From positions 40,842 to 104,841 of the forward strand of contig JAJXHK010000004.1 in the NCBI GenBank assembly GCA_021639365.1: a stretch of DNA of 64,000 nt. The letters are read 5' to 3'. Origin of the DNA: Collinsella aerofaciens (GTDB lineage Bacteria > Actinomycetota > Coriobacteriia > Coriobacteriales > Coriobacteriaceae). The notes below the pieces were generated by a model. The model was not told where the DNA came from and made no database searches. It worked only from the letters and a program-made list of their open reading frames with translations. The translations under genes were made by a program, and so were the position numbers. Each line of letters begins with the position of its first letter. The stretch's first letter is position 1. Shown here one piece after another: positions 18,993 to 28,763 of this stretch.

Positions 18993-21900
18993 CTAGAAGT
19001 TGTAGGTGACCACTTGGGGTTCGGCGGGTTCGACGAAGATGGTTGGATCCGGCTGCTCCACGCGGACGAACTTGACGGTCACGGCCTCAAAGCCCGCCTT
19101 GTGCAACACATCAGCGTAGACGCGCGCCTGCAGGGCGTGCTTCTCCTGCAGCTGTTCCGGCGTCTCGTCCGGTGTGCCGCCCGTCTTGTAGTCGATGACC
19201 AGCGCGCGTGACGAATCGGCCGGGTCGGTGGCCAGTGCATCGATGGCGCCCTCGGCATAGGCACCGTAGCGAGCGATGTCCTCGTCCTCGCAGCCCAGCG
19301 AAAAGAACGGCACCTCGGCGCGAACGCACGGCCACGCGAGCAGGTCGGCACGAACAGCCGACTTGAGCCAGCGGTCCAGGGCAACGTCGAAGCGCTCGCG
19401 CTGCTCCGGCGTCAGGCGCCACAGGCGAGCCAGGGCGTCGGCACGCTCAGCGGGCAGCTCATCGGCACCCATCTCGATCAACCACTGGCAGGCGGCGTGG
19501 AACGCCGAGCCCAGCGCCATGGGGTTGCCGGCAGGCTCAACGGCGGCCACGTCTGCATCCGTCATCTCGGAACCATCCGACTCCGCATCATCGCCGGCCT
19601 CGTCCATGGGCACGTGTGCCTCGGCGGCACGGTCCTCGGACTCGGCATGCAGCGCCGCGGCAATCGACGAATAGCTGTACGAATCACGTGCCGGAAACGG
19701 ACACGTGCCCATGCGCACGCCCGCCGCCTGGGGATATACGAGTTCAAACGAATCGGACTTGGGGTCGGCAGGACCGGGCGCAGTTGAGTGCGCAGCATTA
19801 TCGTCGACATCGGTATCGCCGCGGACAAGCCTGCCCTCGGCATCCAGTGAAGCATTGGCCTCAAACGCCTGCTCGCCAAAGGAAAAGCCCGAAAGCGAAA
19901 TGAGCTCGTAATCGCCCGGCTGGGAGTTGTCGAACACCAGACAGTCGGCATCGAGCTGCGGCATGTCCAGAGCGTCGGTCGGCAAAATACGGCGCAGCAC
20001 GTCGTAGGTCAGATCGGTCTCGACGTCGAAGGTCGGCGCCGTCACCTTGCCACGGCTCACGCCGGCATCCATCGCCAAGATCACCAGCTCGCGCGCACGC
20101 GTCATGGCCACATAGAGCAAACGAGCCCGCTCCTCGAGCGAGAGCTGCAGGTCGTCGTTGCGCAGGCGAGCAAATGCCTCGGCGGGAGAACCCGTCGCAC
20201 AGACGTCCTCCATGAGCTCCGGCGGCAGCCACAACGACGTGCCCTTACCCTTAAACGCATGCTCAAACTGCTTTTTGACGTCATCGCCCTTTACGAACGT
20301 ACCGTCGGCGAGCTTAACGCCGTCGAAGCGTGCCGGCAGAGCCACGACCTGCGCTCCGCCCTCGACGCGACCCATCTGTGCCGCACCCGAGGACTTACGC
20401 ACGCCAAAGCACTCGGCAACCGCTACGACCGGATACTCCAGACCCTTGGACGCATGCACCGTCATGATGCGCACCGCGCCGTCGCCCTCCTCGTTGAGCG
20501 CGCCCGGGGCCTCCTTGCCCGCCAAGAAGCGGTCGAAGGCGAGCGCGATGGAGCGCGGAGAATTGCCGAGCTCGGCCTCTGCCTCGGCCACGGCGTCGAG
20601 CGCCTTGAGCACGTTGGCGGCGATGGCCTTGCCCTCGGGACCGCGCTGCGCCAGACGCACGAACCAGCCCGAAGCATTGACCACGTCGCGCGCGATGGCG
20701 GCGAACGAATCGCGACCCACACGACGAAGCGCATACCGCAACACCTCGCGGGCGCGCGTCACGAGCGGCAGGTCTTGCAGGCCCGGCACATCGGAATCGC
20801 TCATGATGCCCGCATCGATGTTGCGGCGCGAGGTCTCCCCCGTCTGGTCGTCAAGCTTGGTCGCCAGCGCCAGGAACTCCTGGGCGCCGAGTGCAAACAT
20901 CGGCGAGGCGAGCAGTGGCATAAGGCCCTGCGCCGTATCGGCCGGATTGGCGAGTGCGCAGACCAGGGCACGCACCGTCTGCACCTCGGCTGCCTGGGCA
21001 AAGACCGAGCCGCCTGCGATCACGCAGTCGAGCCCCTGGTCGCGGAAGGCCTGCGCATAGACATCGGCGTTGGTCATGCGGCCCAGCAGCAGGACCATGC
21101 TGCCCTGGGGCTGGCCCGCTTTAACGAGTGCTTGGAATCGCTCCGCAATCGCACGAGCTTTCGCCTGCGTTCGCTCCTGCATGCTGCCGCCGGCAACAAA
21201 GAGGGCCTGGCGACGCGAGGCGTCTGCCACCAGCGTGTCCTTGCGGCCGTCGCTCGCCTCAAGATCCAAAAAGCCCTGCATCAGGCCGCCGTCGTCGCCA
21301 TCAAAGACGCGGGCCACATAGCGCAGCACCTCGTCGTGGCTGCGGAAGTTGCGCACGAGCTTGACGAGCTCGCCAGTAGGGGCGTCGGCCACGGCAGTCG
21401 CCTCGGGCGCGGCAGACGAGCCCACCTTGCGCTCCTGGCGACGGAACACCTCGACCTCGGCACCACGGAAGCGATAAATCGACTGCTGCGCATCGCCCAC
21501 GGTACACAGCGCACGCTCCCCCGCACCCGTCAGATAGCGAATCAAATCGACCTGCATCTGGTCGGTATCCTGGAACTCGTCGATCATGACCATCTTAAAG
21601 CGGCCCTCGTATGCCGCTCGGATGGCCGGGTAATCGCGCAGGGCCTCGTAGGCCATGCGCAGCAGGTCGTTATTATCGAGGGCGGACTGGGCAGCCTTCA
21701 GCGCGCGATACTCGGCCTCGACGGAACGGGCCAGGCCCACCAGCGCATCGAGCGCCGGGCCGCCGCAGGCAAGTACGATATTGACAAACGCATCGGCGGC
21801 CTCGGCCTTGAGCAGCTCGACCTGCTCCTTAGGGAATGCTTTGCTCGCGCGCGGCATGGTGCATGACATCATGAGTCGCGCCGCATCGACCATGGTCTTG

Positions 21901-22619
21901 TCGCTCGCCTCGAACGCGTCGATGGCATCGAGCGCCGCCTGCGCCTTCTCGGTCGAGGCCTTGCTTGCGCCCAGCGCCGCGCGATAGGCATCGGCGAGTG
22001 CCGAGGTATCGGCCTGGCCGCGCGCCACGCGCACGTCGTCCATACCGCCCGGCAACTGGCTCGACAGCTCCAGCAGGTCGCGCACCAGACCCTTGATGGT
22101 CGTACCGCCGCCAAAGGAACCGCCCTCGCCCGCCATGGGATACCAGGCATAGAGGGCCTTGAGCGATGCCGCGAGCTCGGGGGCGGCATCGGGCGCCGTC
22201 GCGCGACCCAGCACATGCTCAACAGCCTGATCCATGAGCTCGTCGGTATCGGTGAGCACCGTGAACTCGGGGTCGATGCCCAGCTCCAGCGCGTGCGCGC
22301 GCAGGATACGCGAGCACATGCCGTGAATGGTCGAGATCCACGCGTCGTCGACGGTCAGGGCTTCCTCGTCCATGCCCTCGTCGATAAGCGCACGGCGCAC
22401 GCGGTCGCGAATCTCGGCCGCGGCATCCTTGGTAAAGGTGATGGCGAGCACCTGGTCCAGATGCTCGACGAACGGACCGGACTCGGGCGAGAGCGCGTAG
22501 ACGATGCGGCGCGTGAGGGTAAAGGTCTTGCCCGAACCGGCGCCGGCCGAGACAAACAGCGGACGGTCGAGCGTTTTGACGATCTGCAGCTGTTGCGGCA
22601 TCAAAGTCGAAAGATCCAT
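18993..22619 (-). CDS. addA: ATP-dependent helicase/nuclease subunit A (AddA)
   Basis: 1208 residues. AddA is the UvrD-like 3'-5' helicase with a C-terminal nuclease, and with AddB it resects double-strand breaks for RecA loading. Walker A SAGAGSGKTFTLTRR is near residue 24, followed by LAITFTKDAAAEIRDRV, the DExx box MIDEFQDTDQMQVDLI, QSIYRFRGAEVEVF, and the C-terminal helicase motif TVHASKGLEYPVVAVAE. The PD-(D/E)XK nuclease is visible at the end (EGAIDALATD ... LVIDYKTGG). It starts three bases after the addB stop, so the two are co-translated. GGAGGGA precedes the ATG. Confidence 0.95.
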   Translation of the reverse strand: MDLSTLMPQQLQIVKTLDRPLFVSAGAGSGKTFTLTRRIVYALSPESGPFVEHLDQVLAITFTKDAAAEIRDRVRRALIDEGMDEEALTVDDAWISTIHGMCSRILRAHALELGIDPEFTVLTDTDELMDQAVEHVLGRATAPDAAPELAASLKALYAWYPMAGEGGSFGGGTTIKGLVRDLLELSSQLPGGMDDVRVARGQADTSALADAYRAALGASKASTEKAQAALDAIDAFEASDKTMVDAARLMMSCTMPRASKAFPKEQVELLKAEAADAFVNIVLACGGPALDALVGLARSVEAEYRALKAAQSALDNNDLLRMAYEALRDYPAIRAAYEGRFKMVMIDEFQDTDQMQVDLIRYLTGAGERALCTVGDAQQSIYRFRGAEVEVFRRQERKVGSSAAPEATAVADAPTGELVKLVRNFRSHDEVLRYVARVFDGDDGGLMQGFLDLEASDGRKDTLVADASRRQALFVAGGSMQERTQAKARAIAERFQALVKAGQPQGSMVLLLGRMTNADVYAQAFRDQGLDCVIAGGSVFAQAAEVQTVRALVCALANPADTAQGLMPLLASPMFALGAQEFLALATKLDDQTGETSRRNIDAGIMSDSDVPGLQDLPLVTRAREVLRYALRRVGRDSFAAIARDVVNASGWFVRLAQRGPEGKAIAANVLKALDAVAEAEAELGNSPRSIALAFDRFLAGKEAPGALNEEGDGAVRIMTVHASKGLEYPVVAVAECFGVRKSSGAAQMGRVEGGAQVVALPARFDGVKLADGTFVKGDDVKKQFEHAFKGKGTSLWLPPELMEDVCATGSPAEAFARLRNDDLQLSLEERARLLYVAMTRARELVILAMDAGVSRGKVTAPTFDVETDLTYDVLRRILPTDALDMPQLDADCLVFDNSQPGDYELISLSGFSFGEQAFEANASLDAEGRLVRGDTDVDDNAAHSTAPGPADPKSDSFELVYPQAAGVRMGTCPFPARDSYSYSSIAAALHAESEDRAAEAHVPMDEAGDDAESDGSEMTDADVAAVEPAGNPMALGSAFHAACQWLIEMGADELPAERADALARLWRLTPEQRERFDVALDRWLKSAVRADLLAWPCVRAEVPFFSLGCEDEDIARYGAYAEGAIDALATDPADSSRALVIDYKTGGTPDETPEQLQEKHALQARVYADVLHKAGFEAVTVKFVRVEQPDPTIFVEPAEPQVVTYNF

Positions 22620-22622
22620 GGT

Positions 22623-25600
22623 CTACACGTCCCTCCTTACAAACGTTCCTTCGTGGTTATACGAGCAGCGGGCATGCGCGGCCTGCGTCGACGCCGGGTC
22701 GACAGCAGCGACGTTGCCCGCCTCGAGCTCGCGCAGGCGCTCGGCGATGCCGGCCTCCACGCGGTCGAGCAGCGCATCGAAGTCCATGTTGCCGCCCTCG
22801 CCGGGGAAACCTTTCTTAAGGCCCGGGATGCGACCGTCGCCGCGCTCTTCCTCGAGTAGCTCGGCGCTCGCGGCACCGCGCAACGCCGGCTTACCGCCCT
22901 TGGTCGAAAAGTAGAGCGCCGCGCGGGTGTCCAAATCCAGCGCCCGGCGCATGGCCTGCGCATAGATAAGCGTCTGGGTATGGGGCGGCAGCCACCGCGG
23001 ATCGTCGATGGGCGCCGTGCCCGATTCCTCGTCGCGCACCGTAGGGTCGGCGAGCTTAAACTCCTCAACGCCCGTGCGGTGCTTGTAGTCGATCACGACG
23101 GCGCGGTTCTCGGCATCCACATCCACGCGGTCGATGCGCCCGCCGAGCGGCCAGCCGGCATACTCAACGTTAAAATCGTTAAAGGCAAACTCAAGGTAGC
23201 GCGGAGCAAAAGGAGTCAGCGCCTCGGCTTCATAGGCAAGCACGCCCTCCAGCTGCGGCAGAATCTCGGCTACCTGGCGCTCCTCCACCGGAGAGAGCGG
23301 CACGAGCGGGCCCTCGTTGCCACGCTTGGAAGCATGCTCGGCCAAAGTCTCGTCAAAGACCTCGCGCAGCAGCTCCTGAGCACGTGGCAGGTTCTCGGGT
23401 GTCACGCGTTCCATGCCCTCCTGGGGCAGACGGGCGTGCAGGTGTTCCAGCACGTCGTGGACAAAGTTGCCCTTCTCCATATTGCCAAAGCCGGCGTCGA
23501 TCGACTGGGGTTTCACGCGGTACGAGACGAACCAGCATAGCGGGCAGGTCGAATAGGCCTCGATCTGCGAGGCAGACGTCAGGCGCGGCACCAGCGGCGC
23601 ATCCTCGCCCTCGCCATCGCGACGGCGCAGGACCAGATACGGAATGGCTTCATCGCTCAGATGCTGAGGAGCTTCGCAGGTCACGCGCTCGCGCCTAAGA
23701 CCTTCGCCTGCCGCGGGATCAAAATCGGCGACGATACCGCCCTCGCCCACGCACGCAACCTTGACGGCGCCAGCGGCCTCGGCATGCGCCCGCAGCTCGG
23801 TCCATACGGCTGCCGGGTAGCACTCGCGCGCCTGGCGATCGTGCGTCACGCGGGCGAGCGCGACCGGACCGCTCGCCGCCTGCATTGCACGGCCAAAGCG
23901 CACGCGCAGCAGAGCGGCGGGCTCCAAAGACACGCCGTCGCGGCGCAGCTCGGCCGTCAACGTGGCAAGCGGGCCCTCTTCGTGCGAAAGCGGGTAGCTG
24001 TCCAGGTCGACATCGGCAAACAGCACGGCATCGTAGTCGCCGGGACGCAGGACCGACGCATCGGCAAGCGACACAAAGCGCATTTGTGCCCGTGGCGTGC
24101 GATCGACCTCGTAGGTCGCGTAATCGTAAGCGGTACCGCGCTTGTCCACCTTGGTTCGAACGCCGTCGAGAACCGGTACGGTCGCGGCCTGCGACACGTC
24201 GAGCGCGCGAGCATCGTTCATAAGGATGTCGATGGCATGGCGCAGCAGAGCCGTCTCTGCCTGGCGACGGGCCTGGCCGTCAAGACCGCCTAGAGCGCGA
24301 TCGGGTAGCGCCTCTGCAACGGCGAGCATGGCCTTGAGCGCCGTCACGGGTTTGTCGCGCCACAGCGCCTGAAACACGTCCGAGACCACGCATGGCACGT
24401 TCTTAAACCAGTTTTCTTCGCTGGCGGCCTTGCGGGCGCCCCTCACCTGGCCCTGCACGCTCTGCAGCAGGCTCTTGACGCCCGCCGTGGTCTTGCTGCG
24501 CGACAGGCGCACGTTCTTGTCGAAGCCGCGGGCGCTCGCGGCGTCGGCACCCGAAAGCGGGCTATAAATCCAGTCGGTAAGCTCCGGGGCGGGCCACCAC
24601 TCGGTCTTGGAGGCGGTGCCCTCGTCGGCGGCCTTCATGCGCTCGATCAGATTGGCGAGCGCCGTGAACTGCCTGCCCGCGATGGATTGGGAAAACGCCG
24701 TGAACTCGGTTGTCTCGGCCGCAATGTGACGCGCCGCCAAACGAGCAGCGAGTTCGCCAAACAGCTGGGGCGCCCGGGCGGAAACCACGAGCACGCGCGC
24801 GGGGTCGGCGTTCGTCGCGGCGCCGTCGCGCGACACGGACTCCTCACATGCCGCGACCAGGTTCTCGAGAGCATCCACATAAGCGCGGGCGCGGGCATGG
24901 AGGCCGGCCACCTCTATAAAAATGGGCTGAGCAGCAGGCGCAGAAGCGGTCTCGGGCGCAGCGGCGTCCTCCCCCAACGGGGCGGCCTCAAACAGCACGC
25001 CGCGGGCATCAAAGGCGGCGGCCAGGTCCTCGCGCATCGCCGCCTGCTCGCAAGCCAGCAGCACGACAACCTCTCCCCCGCTGTTCGCCACGGCCGACAA
25101 CAGCTCGAGCAGGCTATGCGTAAACGACGTGACACCACGCACGCAGACGGTGCGAGCGCACCCCGGCAGGTTGTTCGCCAGGGCTTCTGCCATCATATCG
25201 GCGGCTTCGCAGGGCTCGACCATGTCTCGACGGTCCAAACCGCCCGCATAGGCGCGCAAAAGCTCAAACACGCGGGCCTCGGCGTCACTTTTGGGCTCGG
25301 GCTGAGCGGCGGCATCGCGGCAGCGCTCGTCGCCCGTCCCCGCCACGCCCGGCAACACGTCGCGGGCCATACGCGCAAGCATGCGTACCGTGCCTTGGCT
25401 GCGCGAGAGCGGCTGCAGAGCAGCGTCGTCGCGGCGGTCGATCATGTCCGAGAACAGCATCTGGCGCTGAAGGTTATCCACAAAGCTGCGGCCATCGCCC
25501 ATAAGCTCCCACAGCGAGCGGAGCCACGATGTAGGCGTCTTGTAGTCGATACCCAGCGAAACTCCAGCTTCTGCCGCATCATGACGGCACAGGTCGAGCT

Positions 25601-25721
25601 CGGCAAATGTTGGCGCCAACAGAACAGCGCGCCCGTGGCGGGCAACCAGATCGGCCAGCAGCGCCGTCTCGGCATCGCTCAAATCCGTGCCGGCATTGGT
25701 GGTATAGATTCGAACAGGCAT
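22623..25721 (-). CDS. addB: ATP-dependent helicase/nuclease subunit B (AddB)
   Basis: 1032 residues, ATG with GGAGGA upstream. AddB is the partner of AddA: a helicase-like scaffold that scans for Chi and a second PD-(D/E)XK nuclease. The N-terminus has the modified helicase domain (AVLLAPTFAELDLCRHD). The nuclease is at about residues 730-960 (YSTCPLCWFVSYRVKP, PLGGRIDRVDV, VVIDYKHRTG). Bacillus AddB holds a 4Fe-4S cluster with one Cys before the nuclease and three after it. Here the C-terminal tail contains only one Cys (ARCSYNHEG), so the cluster may be absent. It is the first gene of addB-addA. Confidence 0.9.
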   Translation of the reverse strand: MPVRIYTTNAGTDLSDAETALLADLVARHGRAVLLAPTFAELDLCRHDAAEAGVSLGIDYKTPTSWLRSLWELMGDGRSFVDNLQRQMLFSDMIDRRDDAALQPLSRSQGTVRMLARMARDVLPGVAGTGDERCRDAAAQPEPKSDAEARVFELLRAYAGGLDRRDMVEPCEAADMMAEALANNLPGCARTVCVRGVTSFTHSLLELLSAVANSGGEVVVLLACEQAAMREDLAAAFDARGVLFEAAPLGEDAAAPETASAPAAQPIFIEVAGLHARARAYVDALENLVAACEESVSRDGAATNADPARVLVVSARAPQLFGELAARLAARHIAAETTEFTAFSQSIAGRQFTALANLIERMKAADEGTASKTEWWPAPELTDWIYSPLSGADAASARGFDKNVRLSRSKTTAGVKSLLQSVQGQVRGARKAASEENWFKNVPCVVSDVFQALWRDKPVTALKAMLAVAEALPDRALGGLDGQARRQAETALLRHAIDILMNDARALDVSQAATVPVLDGVRTKVDKRGTAYDYATYEVDRTPRAQMRFVSLADASVLRPGDYDAVLFADVDLDSYPLSHEEGPLATLTAELRRDGVSLEPAALLRVRFGRAMQAASGPVALARVTHDRQARECYPAAVWTELRAHAEAAGAVKVACVGEGGIVADFDPAAGEGLRRERVTCEAPQHLSDEAIPYLVLRRRDGEGEDAPLVPRLTSASQIEAYSTCPLCWFVSYRVKPQSIDAGFGNMEKGNFVHDVLEHLHARLPQEGMERVTPENLPRAQELLREVFDETLAEHASKRGNEGPLVPLSPVEERQVAEILPQLEGVLAYEAEALTPFAPRYLEFAFNDFNVEYAGWPLGGRIDRVDVDAENRAVVIDYKHRTGVEEFKLADPTVRDEESGTAPIDDPRWLPPHTQTLIYAQAMRRALDLDTRAALYFSTKGGKPALRGAASAELLEEERGDGRIPGLKKGFPGEGGNMDFDALLDRVEAGIAERLRELEAGNVAAVDPASTQAAHARCSYNHEGTFVRRDV

Positions 25722-25852
25722 GGTCCTCCACTCAAACTGTTCGCAATATTCATCGCATCTATCCTACCCGCCCGCACGGACAACCTGGCCCCAATGCACC
25801 AGATCCCCTCGATGATCCGTTTTCCTCCGTCCCCAAAGGATCAATTATCGAC

Positions 25853-25880
25853 ACACAAAAACCGCCCCCGAAGGGGCGGC
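25853..25880 (-). terminator. Rho-independent terminator of the TrpR-like gene
   Basis: Minus-strand hairpin CCGCCCC-TTCG-GGGGCGG (25862-25879), a very stable UUCG tetraloop, followed by TTTTTGTGT. It lies about 30 bases after the stop at 25909. Confidence 0.92.
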
Positions 25881-25908
25881 TCCAGCTGATTCGTTTGTTG
25901 CCGTTGGC

Positions 25909-26208
25909 CTACTCGCCATCCTCCAACTTGATGAGGATCTTGCGATAGCCACCGTACTCGCCGTTGAGCGCCTTGGAAACACGACTCACCGTGGTGGACG
26001 AAGCGCCCGTGCGGGCCTGAACCTCAACATAGGGCTCGCCCTCATCCAGATAACGCGCGACCTGCAAGCGCTGCGAAAGATCGCAAATCTCGCGCGGTGT
26101 GCAGATATCGGTTAAAAACGCCTGGATATCCTTCTCGTCATCCAAAAGACTAAATGCGTGGACTAGCTGCTTGACATCAGGCTTGTCAAACATGTTCTCG
26201 ATATTCAT
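25909..26208 (-). CDS. YerC/YecD-type TrpR-related DNA-binding protein
   Basis: 99 residues. The protein has the all-helical TrpR fold signature: KQLVHAFSLLDDEKDIQAFLTDICTPREICDLSQRLQVARYL, then the recognition helix-turn-helix ARTGASSTTVSRVSKALNGEYGGY. Members of this family are small presumed transcription regulators; the ligand and targets are unknown. The ATG is preceded by GGTGATC, which matches the 5' part of the anti-Shine-Dalgarno complement rather than the GGAGG core, so initiation may be weak. It is monocistronic with a strong terminator and is divergent from the membrane protein gene at 26533. Confidence 0.88.
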   Translation of the reverse strand: MNIENMFDKPDVKQLVHAFSLLDDEKDIQAFLTDICTPREICDLSQRLQVARYLDEGEPYVEVQARTGASSTTVSRVSKALNGEYGGYRKILIKLEDGE

Positions 26209-26532
26209 CGATCACCGCCAAACCCGCCAAAAGGCATCGAAGTTGATACTGACATCGGGCATCGTTCACCCGTAATATGCAATAAAACTATGCATGGGCC
26301 ATTTGCCCGTAGCAGTGTAGCACACCACCAAACTAAAGCGACAAGACTCTCTGCCAGTGGCACGTTTTTTAGGACGAACGCCGTTCTGAAACCGAATGCG
26401 CACGTAAGCTCCACGAATATCTGAGACAATGGGCGGCCGAACAAGGCGGCAAACCCGCGCGACCGTCCATACTGCCGCAGCAAGCCGCTTCACGCGACGC
26501 CAATACATCCTGCGCAAGAAAGGATTCACACC
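26209..26532. other. Intergenic region between divergent genes
   Basis: 324 bases between the TrpR-like gene and the small membrane protein gene. It presumably holds both promoters. A TACACT hexamer on the minus strand (around 26315) could be a -10 for the regulator, but no convincing -35 accompanies it. I see no open reading frame with a ribosome-binding site and no strong hairpin. Confidence 0.5.
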
Positions 26533-26898
26533 ATGCGCTTTATGCTTAACTGGCTCTTTACCTCGATCGCCATCGCGATTGCCACGTTCCTCGTTCCCGG
26601 CATCCAGCCCTTCGGTTTTGCCGAGGCCTGGGTCTGTTTCGCCTTCGTGGGACTGTTCCTGAACATCGTCGATTCGTTCGTCAAGCCGTTCCTGACGGTC
26701 ATCTCGCTGCCGCTCACGATCATTACGCTGGGCATTTTCCAGCTCGTGCTCAACAGCTTTATGCTCGAACTCGCGAGCTACCTGTCGATCAACCTGCTGG
26801 GCGTCGGCATCTCCATCGCCAGCTTTGGATCGGCCTTTATGGGCAGCATTCTGGTGTCCATCATGCGCAGCATCCTCGATAGTATTGCCGAGGACTAA
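26533..26898 (+). CDS. Four-helix membrane protein of the phage-holin-IV/YvlD type
   Basis: 121 residues, ATG preceded by AAAGGA. Four hydrophobic segments span almost the whole protein: residues 1-20, 27-50, 54-80 and 85-115. The loop VDSFVKPFLTVISLPLTIITLGIF with its PFL and LPLT pattern is the hallmark of the family catalogued as mycobacterial 4TM phage holin superfamily IV. Despite the name most members are chromosomal proteins, often in envelope-stress settings; there are no phage genes nearby. The physiological role is unknown. It has its own terminator. Confidence 0.85.
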   Translation: MRFMLNWLFTSIAIAIATFLVPGIQPFGFAEAWVCFAFVGLFLNIVDSFVKPFLTVISLPLTIITLGIFQLVLNSFMLELASYLSINLLGVGISIASFGSAFMGSILVSIMRSILDSIAED

Positions 26899-26939
26899 AA
26901 CGGCCATTCCGGCCGCGCCCGTCTCAACAGCCCAAAACG

Positions 26940-26975
26940 AAGGCCGCCCATCGCAAAAATGGGCGGCCTTCTTAT
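26940..26975 (+). terminator. Rho-independent terminator
   Basis: The 12-bp arms AAGGCCGCCCAT (26940-26951) and ATGGGCGGCCTT (26959-26970) are perfect around a 7-base loop, with CTTATTTG after. The A-rich 5' flank is poor, so it mainly serves the plus strand. Confidence 0.85.
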
Positions 26976-27040
26976 TTGTCAGGTCTCAAAGGACGAGAGA
27001 ATCTCCCATTTCCGCCCCGTCCCCACATGGCAGGTATGGG

Positions 27041-27469
27041 TTAGATGACGTAGTCGTAGCCATGGTTGGGAGCGACAAGTTGATCGAGCGTCACACCGTC
27101 GAGGTAGTCGTTGATGAGCTTGTCCAGGTTCTTCCACACGTCGAGCGTGGGGCACTCATCCGAACGCGAGCAGCCCTTGCAGTCGCCATCCAGGCAGGCG
27201 ACCGGCGCCAGACTGCCCTCGGTCAGGCGCAAGATCTCGCCCACCGTGTACTGCTCGGGCGGGCGCGTGAGCACGTAGCCACCGCCCTTGCCACGCATGC
27301 CCGAAAGCATGTTGGCGCGCACGAGCGTAGCCAGAATATTCTCGAGGTACTTCTCCGAAATACCCTGACGTGCCGCAATCTCTTTAAGCGGGATGCGACC
27401 GGCCGCTTGGTGCTCGGCCAGATCGACCATAACGCGCAGGGCATATCTGCCCTTAGTAGAAACCAACAT
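27041..27469 (-). CDS. Rrf2-family transcription regulator with Fe-S-type cysteines
   Basis: 142 residues. The N-terminal winged helix is classic Rrf2 (STKGRYALRVMVDLAEHQ, PLKEIAARQGISEKYLENIL, GMRGKGGGYVLTRPP). The loop near residues 92-106 carries four cysteines (CLDGDCKGCSRSDEC), which in IscR- and RsrR-like members bind an Fe-S cluster. It is divergent from cysK across 253 bases. In Bacillus an Rrf2 protein (CymR) represses cysteine genes, and IscR-type proteins control Fe-S assembly; the position suggests control of cysK and of itself. The ATG is preceded by GAAAGGCAG at a rather long spacing. Confidence 0.92.
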   Translation of the reverse strand: MLVSTKGRYALRVMVDLAEHQAAGRIPLKEIAARQGISEKYLENILATLVRANMLSGMRGKGGGYVLTRPPEQYTVGEILRLTEGSLAPVACLDGDCKGCSRSDECPTLDVWKNLDKLINDYLDGVTLDQLVAPNHGYDYVI

Positions 27470-27586
27470 ATATAGTGCTGCCTTTCGGTCTTTTAGTTCG
27501 TTGAAATTCTAGCCGAAATATTGGCTTTGAAAATACCCGTTCCGGTCAAGATGGTTAATCAACTTGCAATAAACTCCTATTTCCTA

Positions 27587-27615
27587 TTGCATTACTAGGC
27601 TTTAGTGTCTAGTAT
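27587..27615 (+). promoter_or_regulatory. cysK promoter with an embedded inverted-repeat operator
   Basis: TTGCAT (27587-27592), a 17-bp spacer and TAGTAT (27610-27615) form a good sigma-70 promoter. An inverted repeat ACTAG-N10-CTAGT (27594-27613) fills the spacer and overlaps the -10, a classic repressor position. The divergent Rrf2 protein is the natural candidate ligand. The transcript would have a leader of about 100 bases before cysK. Confidence 0.65.
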
Positions 27616-27722
27616 GCTTCCCAACAGCAAAACGAACAACCTATAAGGTTTGTGGGTTTCGCTGCTACACACACCGTAAAACCACACGGTATCCAGTCAT
27701 TTGAACACTTTGGAGGTTCACC

Positions 27723-28661
27723 ATGAGCAATGTTTACACGTCCATCGATCAGCTTATCGGCCACACCCCGCTCCTGGAGCTCACCCACTTTGAGGCCGAC
27801 GAGGACCTCAAGGCCCGCGTGCTCGTCAAACTGGAATACTTCAACCCCGCCGGGTCCGTTAAAGACCGCGTCGCCAAGAACATGATTGACGAGGCCGAGA
27901 AGGCCGGCAAGCTCGTGCGTGGCGGCGACTACACCATCATCGAGCCCACGAGCGGCAACACCGGCGTCGGCATCGCCTCGGTGGCGGCGGCCCGCGGCTA
28001 TAAGGTGATCATCACCATGCCCGAGACCATGTCCGTCGAGCGCCGCAAGCTGATGCAGGCATACGGTGCGCAGCTCGTGCTCACCGACGGCTCCAAGGGC
28101 ATGAAGGGCGCTATCGCCAAGGCGGAGGAGCTGCAGAAGGAGACTCCCAACAGCATCATCGCCGGCCAGTTTGTGAACCCCGCGAACCCGGCCATTCACA
28201 AGGCCACGACCGGCCCCGAGATCTGGGACGACACCGACGGCAAGGTCGACATCTTCGTCGCCGGCGTCGGCACCGGCGGCACCGTGACCGGCGTGGGCGA
28301 GTTCCTCAAGGAGCAAAACCCCGAGATTCAGGTCGTCGCCGTCGAGCCCGCCACCTCCCCGGTGCTCTCCAAGGGCCAGGCCGGCCCGCACAAGATCCAG
28401 GGTATCGGTGCCGGCTTTGTGCCCGACGTCCTCGACACCCAGGTCTACGACGAGATCATCCCCGTCGAGAACGACGACGCCTTTGCCACCGGCCGCGCCG
28501 TGGGCCACAAGGAGGGCGTGCTCGTGGGCATTTCGTCCGGCGCCGCCGTGTGGGCCGCACTGCAGCTGGCCAAGCGCCCCGAGAACGAGGGCAAGACCAT
28601 CGTGGCGCTGCTCGCCGACACCGGCGAGCGCTACCTGTCCACGGCACTCTTCCAGGACTAG
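27723..28661 (+). CDS. cysK: Cysteine synthase A (O-acetylserine sulfhydrylase)
   Basis: 312 residues, ATG with GGAGG upstream. It is a PLP enzyme making cysteine from O-acetylserine and sulfide. The PLP lysine lies in [14 protein letters not shown] (about residue 45), the substrate/phosphate loop is [12 protein letters not shown], and the PLP-phosphate loop is [18 protein letters not shown]. The C-terminal block [12 protein letters not shown] is also typical. Length is normal. It is monocistronic and faces the Rrf2 regulator gene, which suggests sulfur- or Fe-S-responsive control. Confidence 0.97.
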   Translation: MSNVYTSIDQLIGHTPLLELTHFEADEDLKARVLVKLEYFNPAGSVKDRVAKNMIDEAEKAGKLVRGGDYTIIEPTSGNTGVGIASVAAARGYKVIITMPETMSVERRKLMQAYGAQLVLTDGSKGMKGAIAKAEELQKETPNSIIAGQFVNPANPAIHKATTGPEIWDDTDGKVDIFVAGVGTGGTVTGVGEFLKEQNPEIQVVAVEPATSPVLSKGQAGPHKIQGIGAGFVPDVLDTQVYDEIIPVENDDAFATGRAVGHKEGVLVGISSGAAVWAALQLAKRPENEGKTIVALLADTGERYLSTALFQD

Positions 28662-28763
28662 AGCTCTCGTTCTTAGAACGAGTCCAAGGCACGCCGGTCT
28701 CCCCTCTCTTCTGGCAGCCTGAGCTCATCCCAACAGGGTGTCCCACAGGACGCCCGAACTTGC

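Noticed and set aside
26533..26898. Phage lysis gene (holin)
   Set aside because: The family name includes holin, but no prophage genes surround it and most members are chromosomal membrane proteins.
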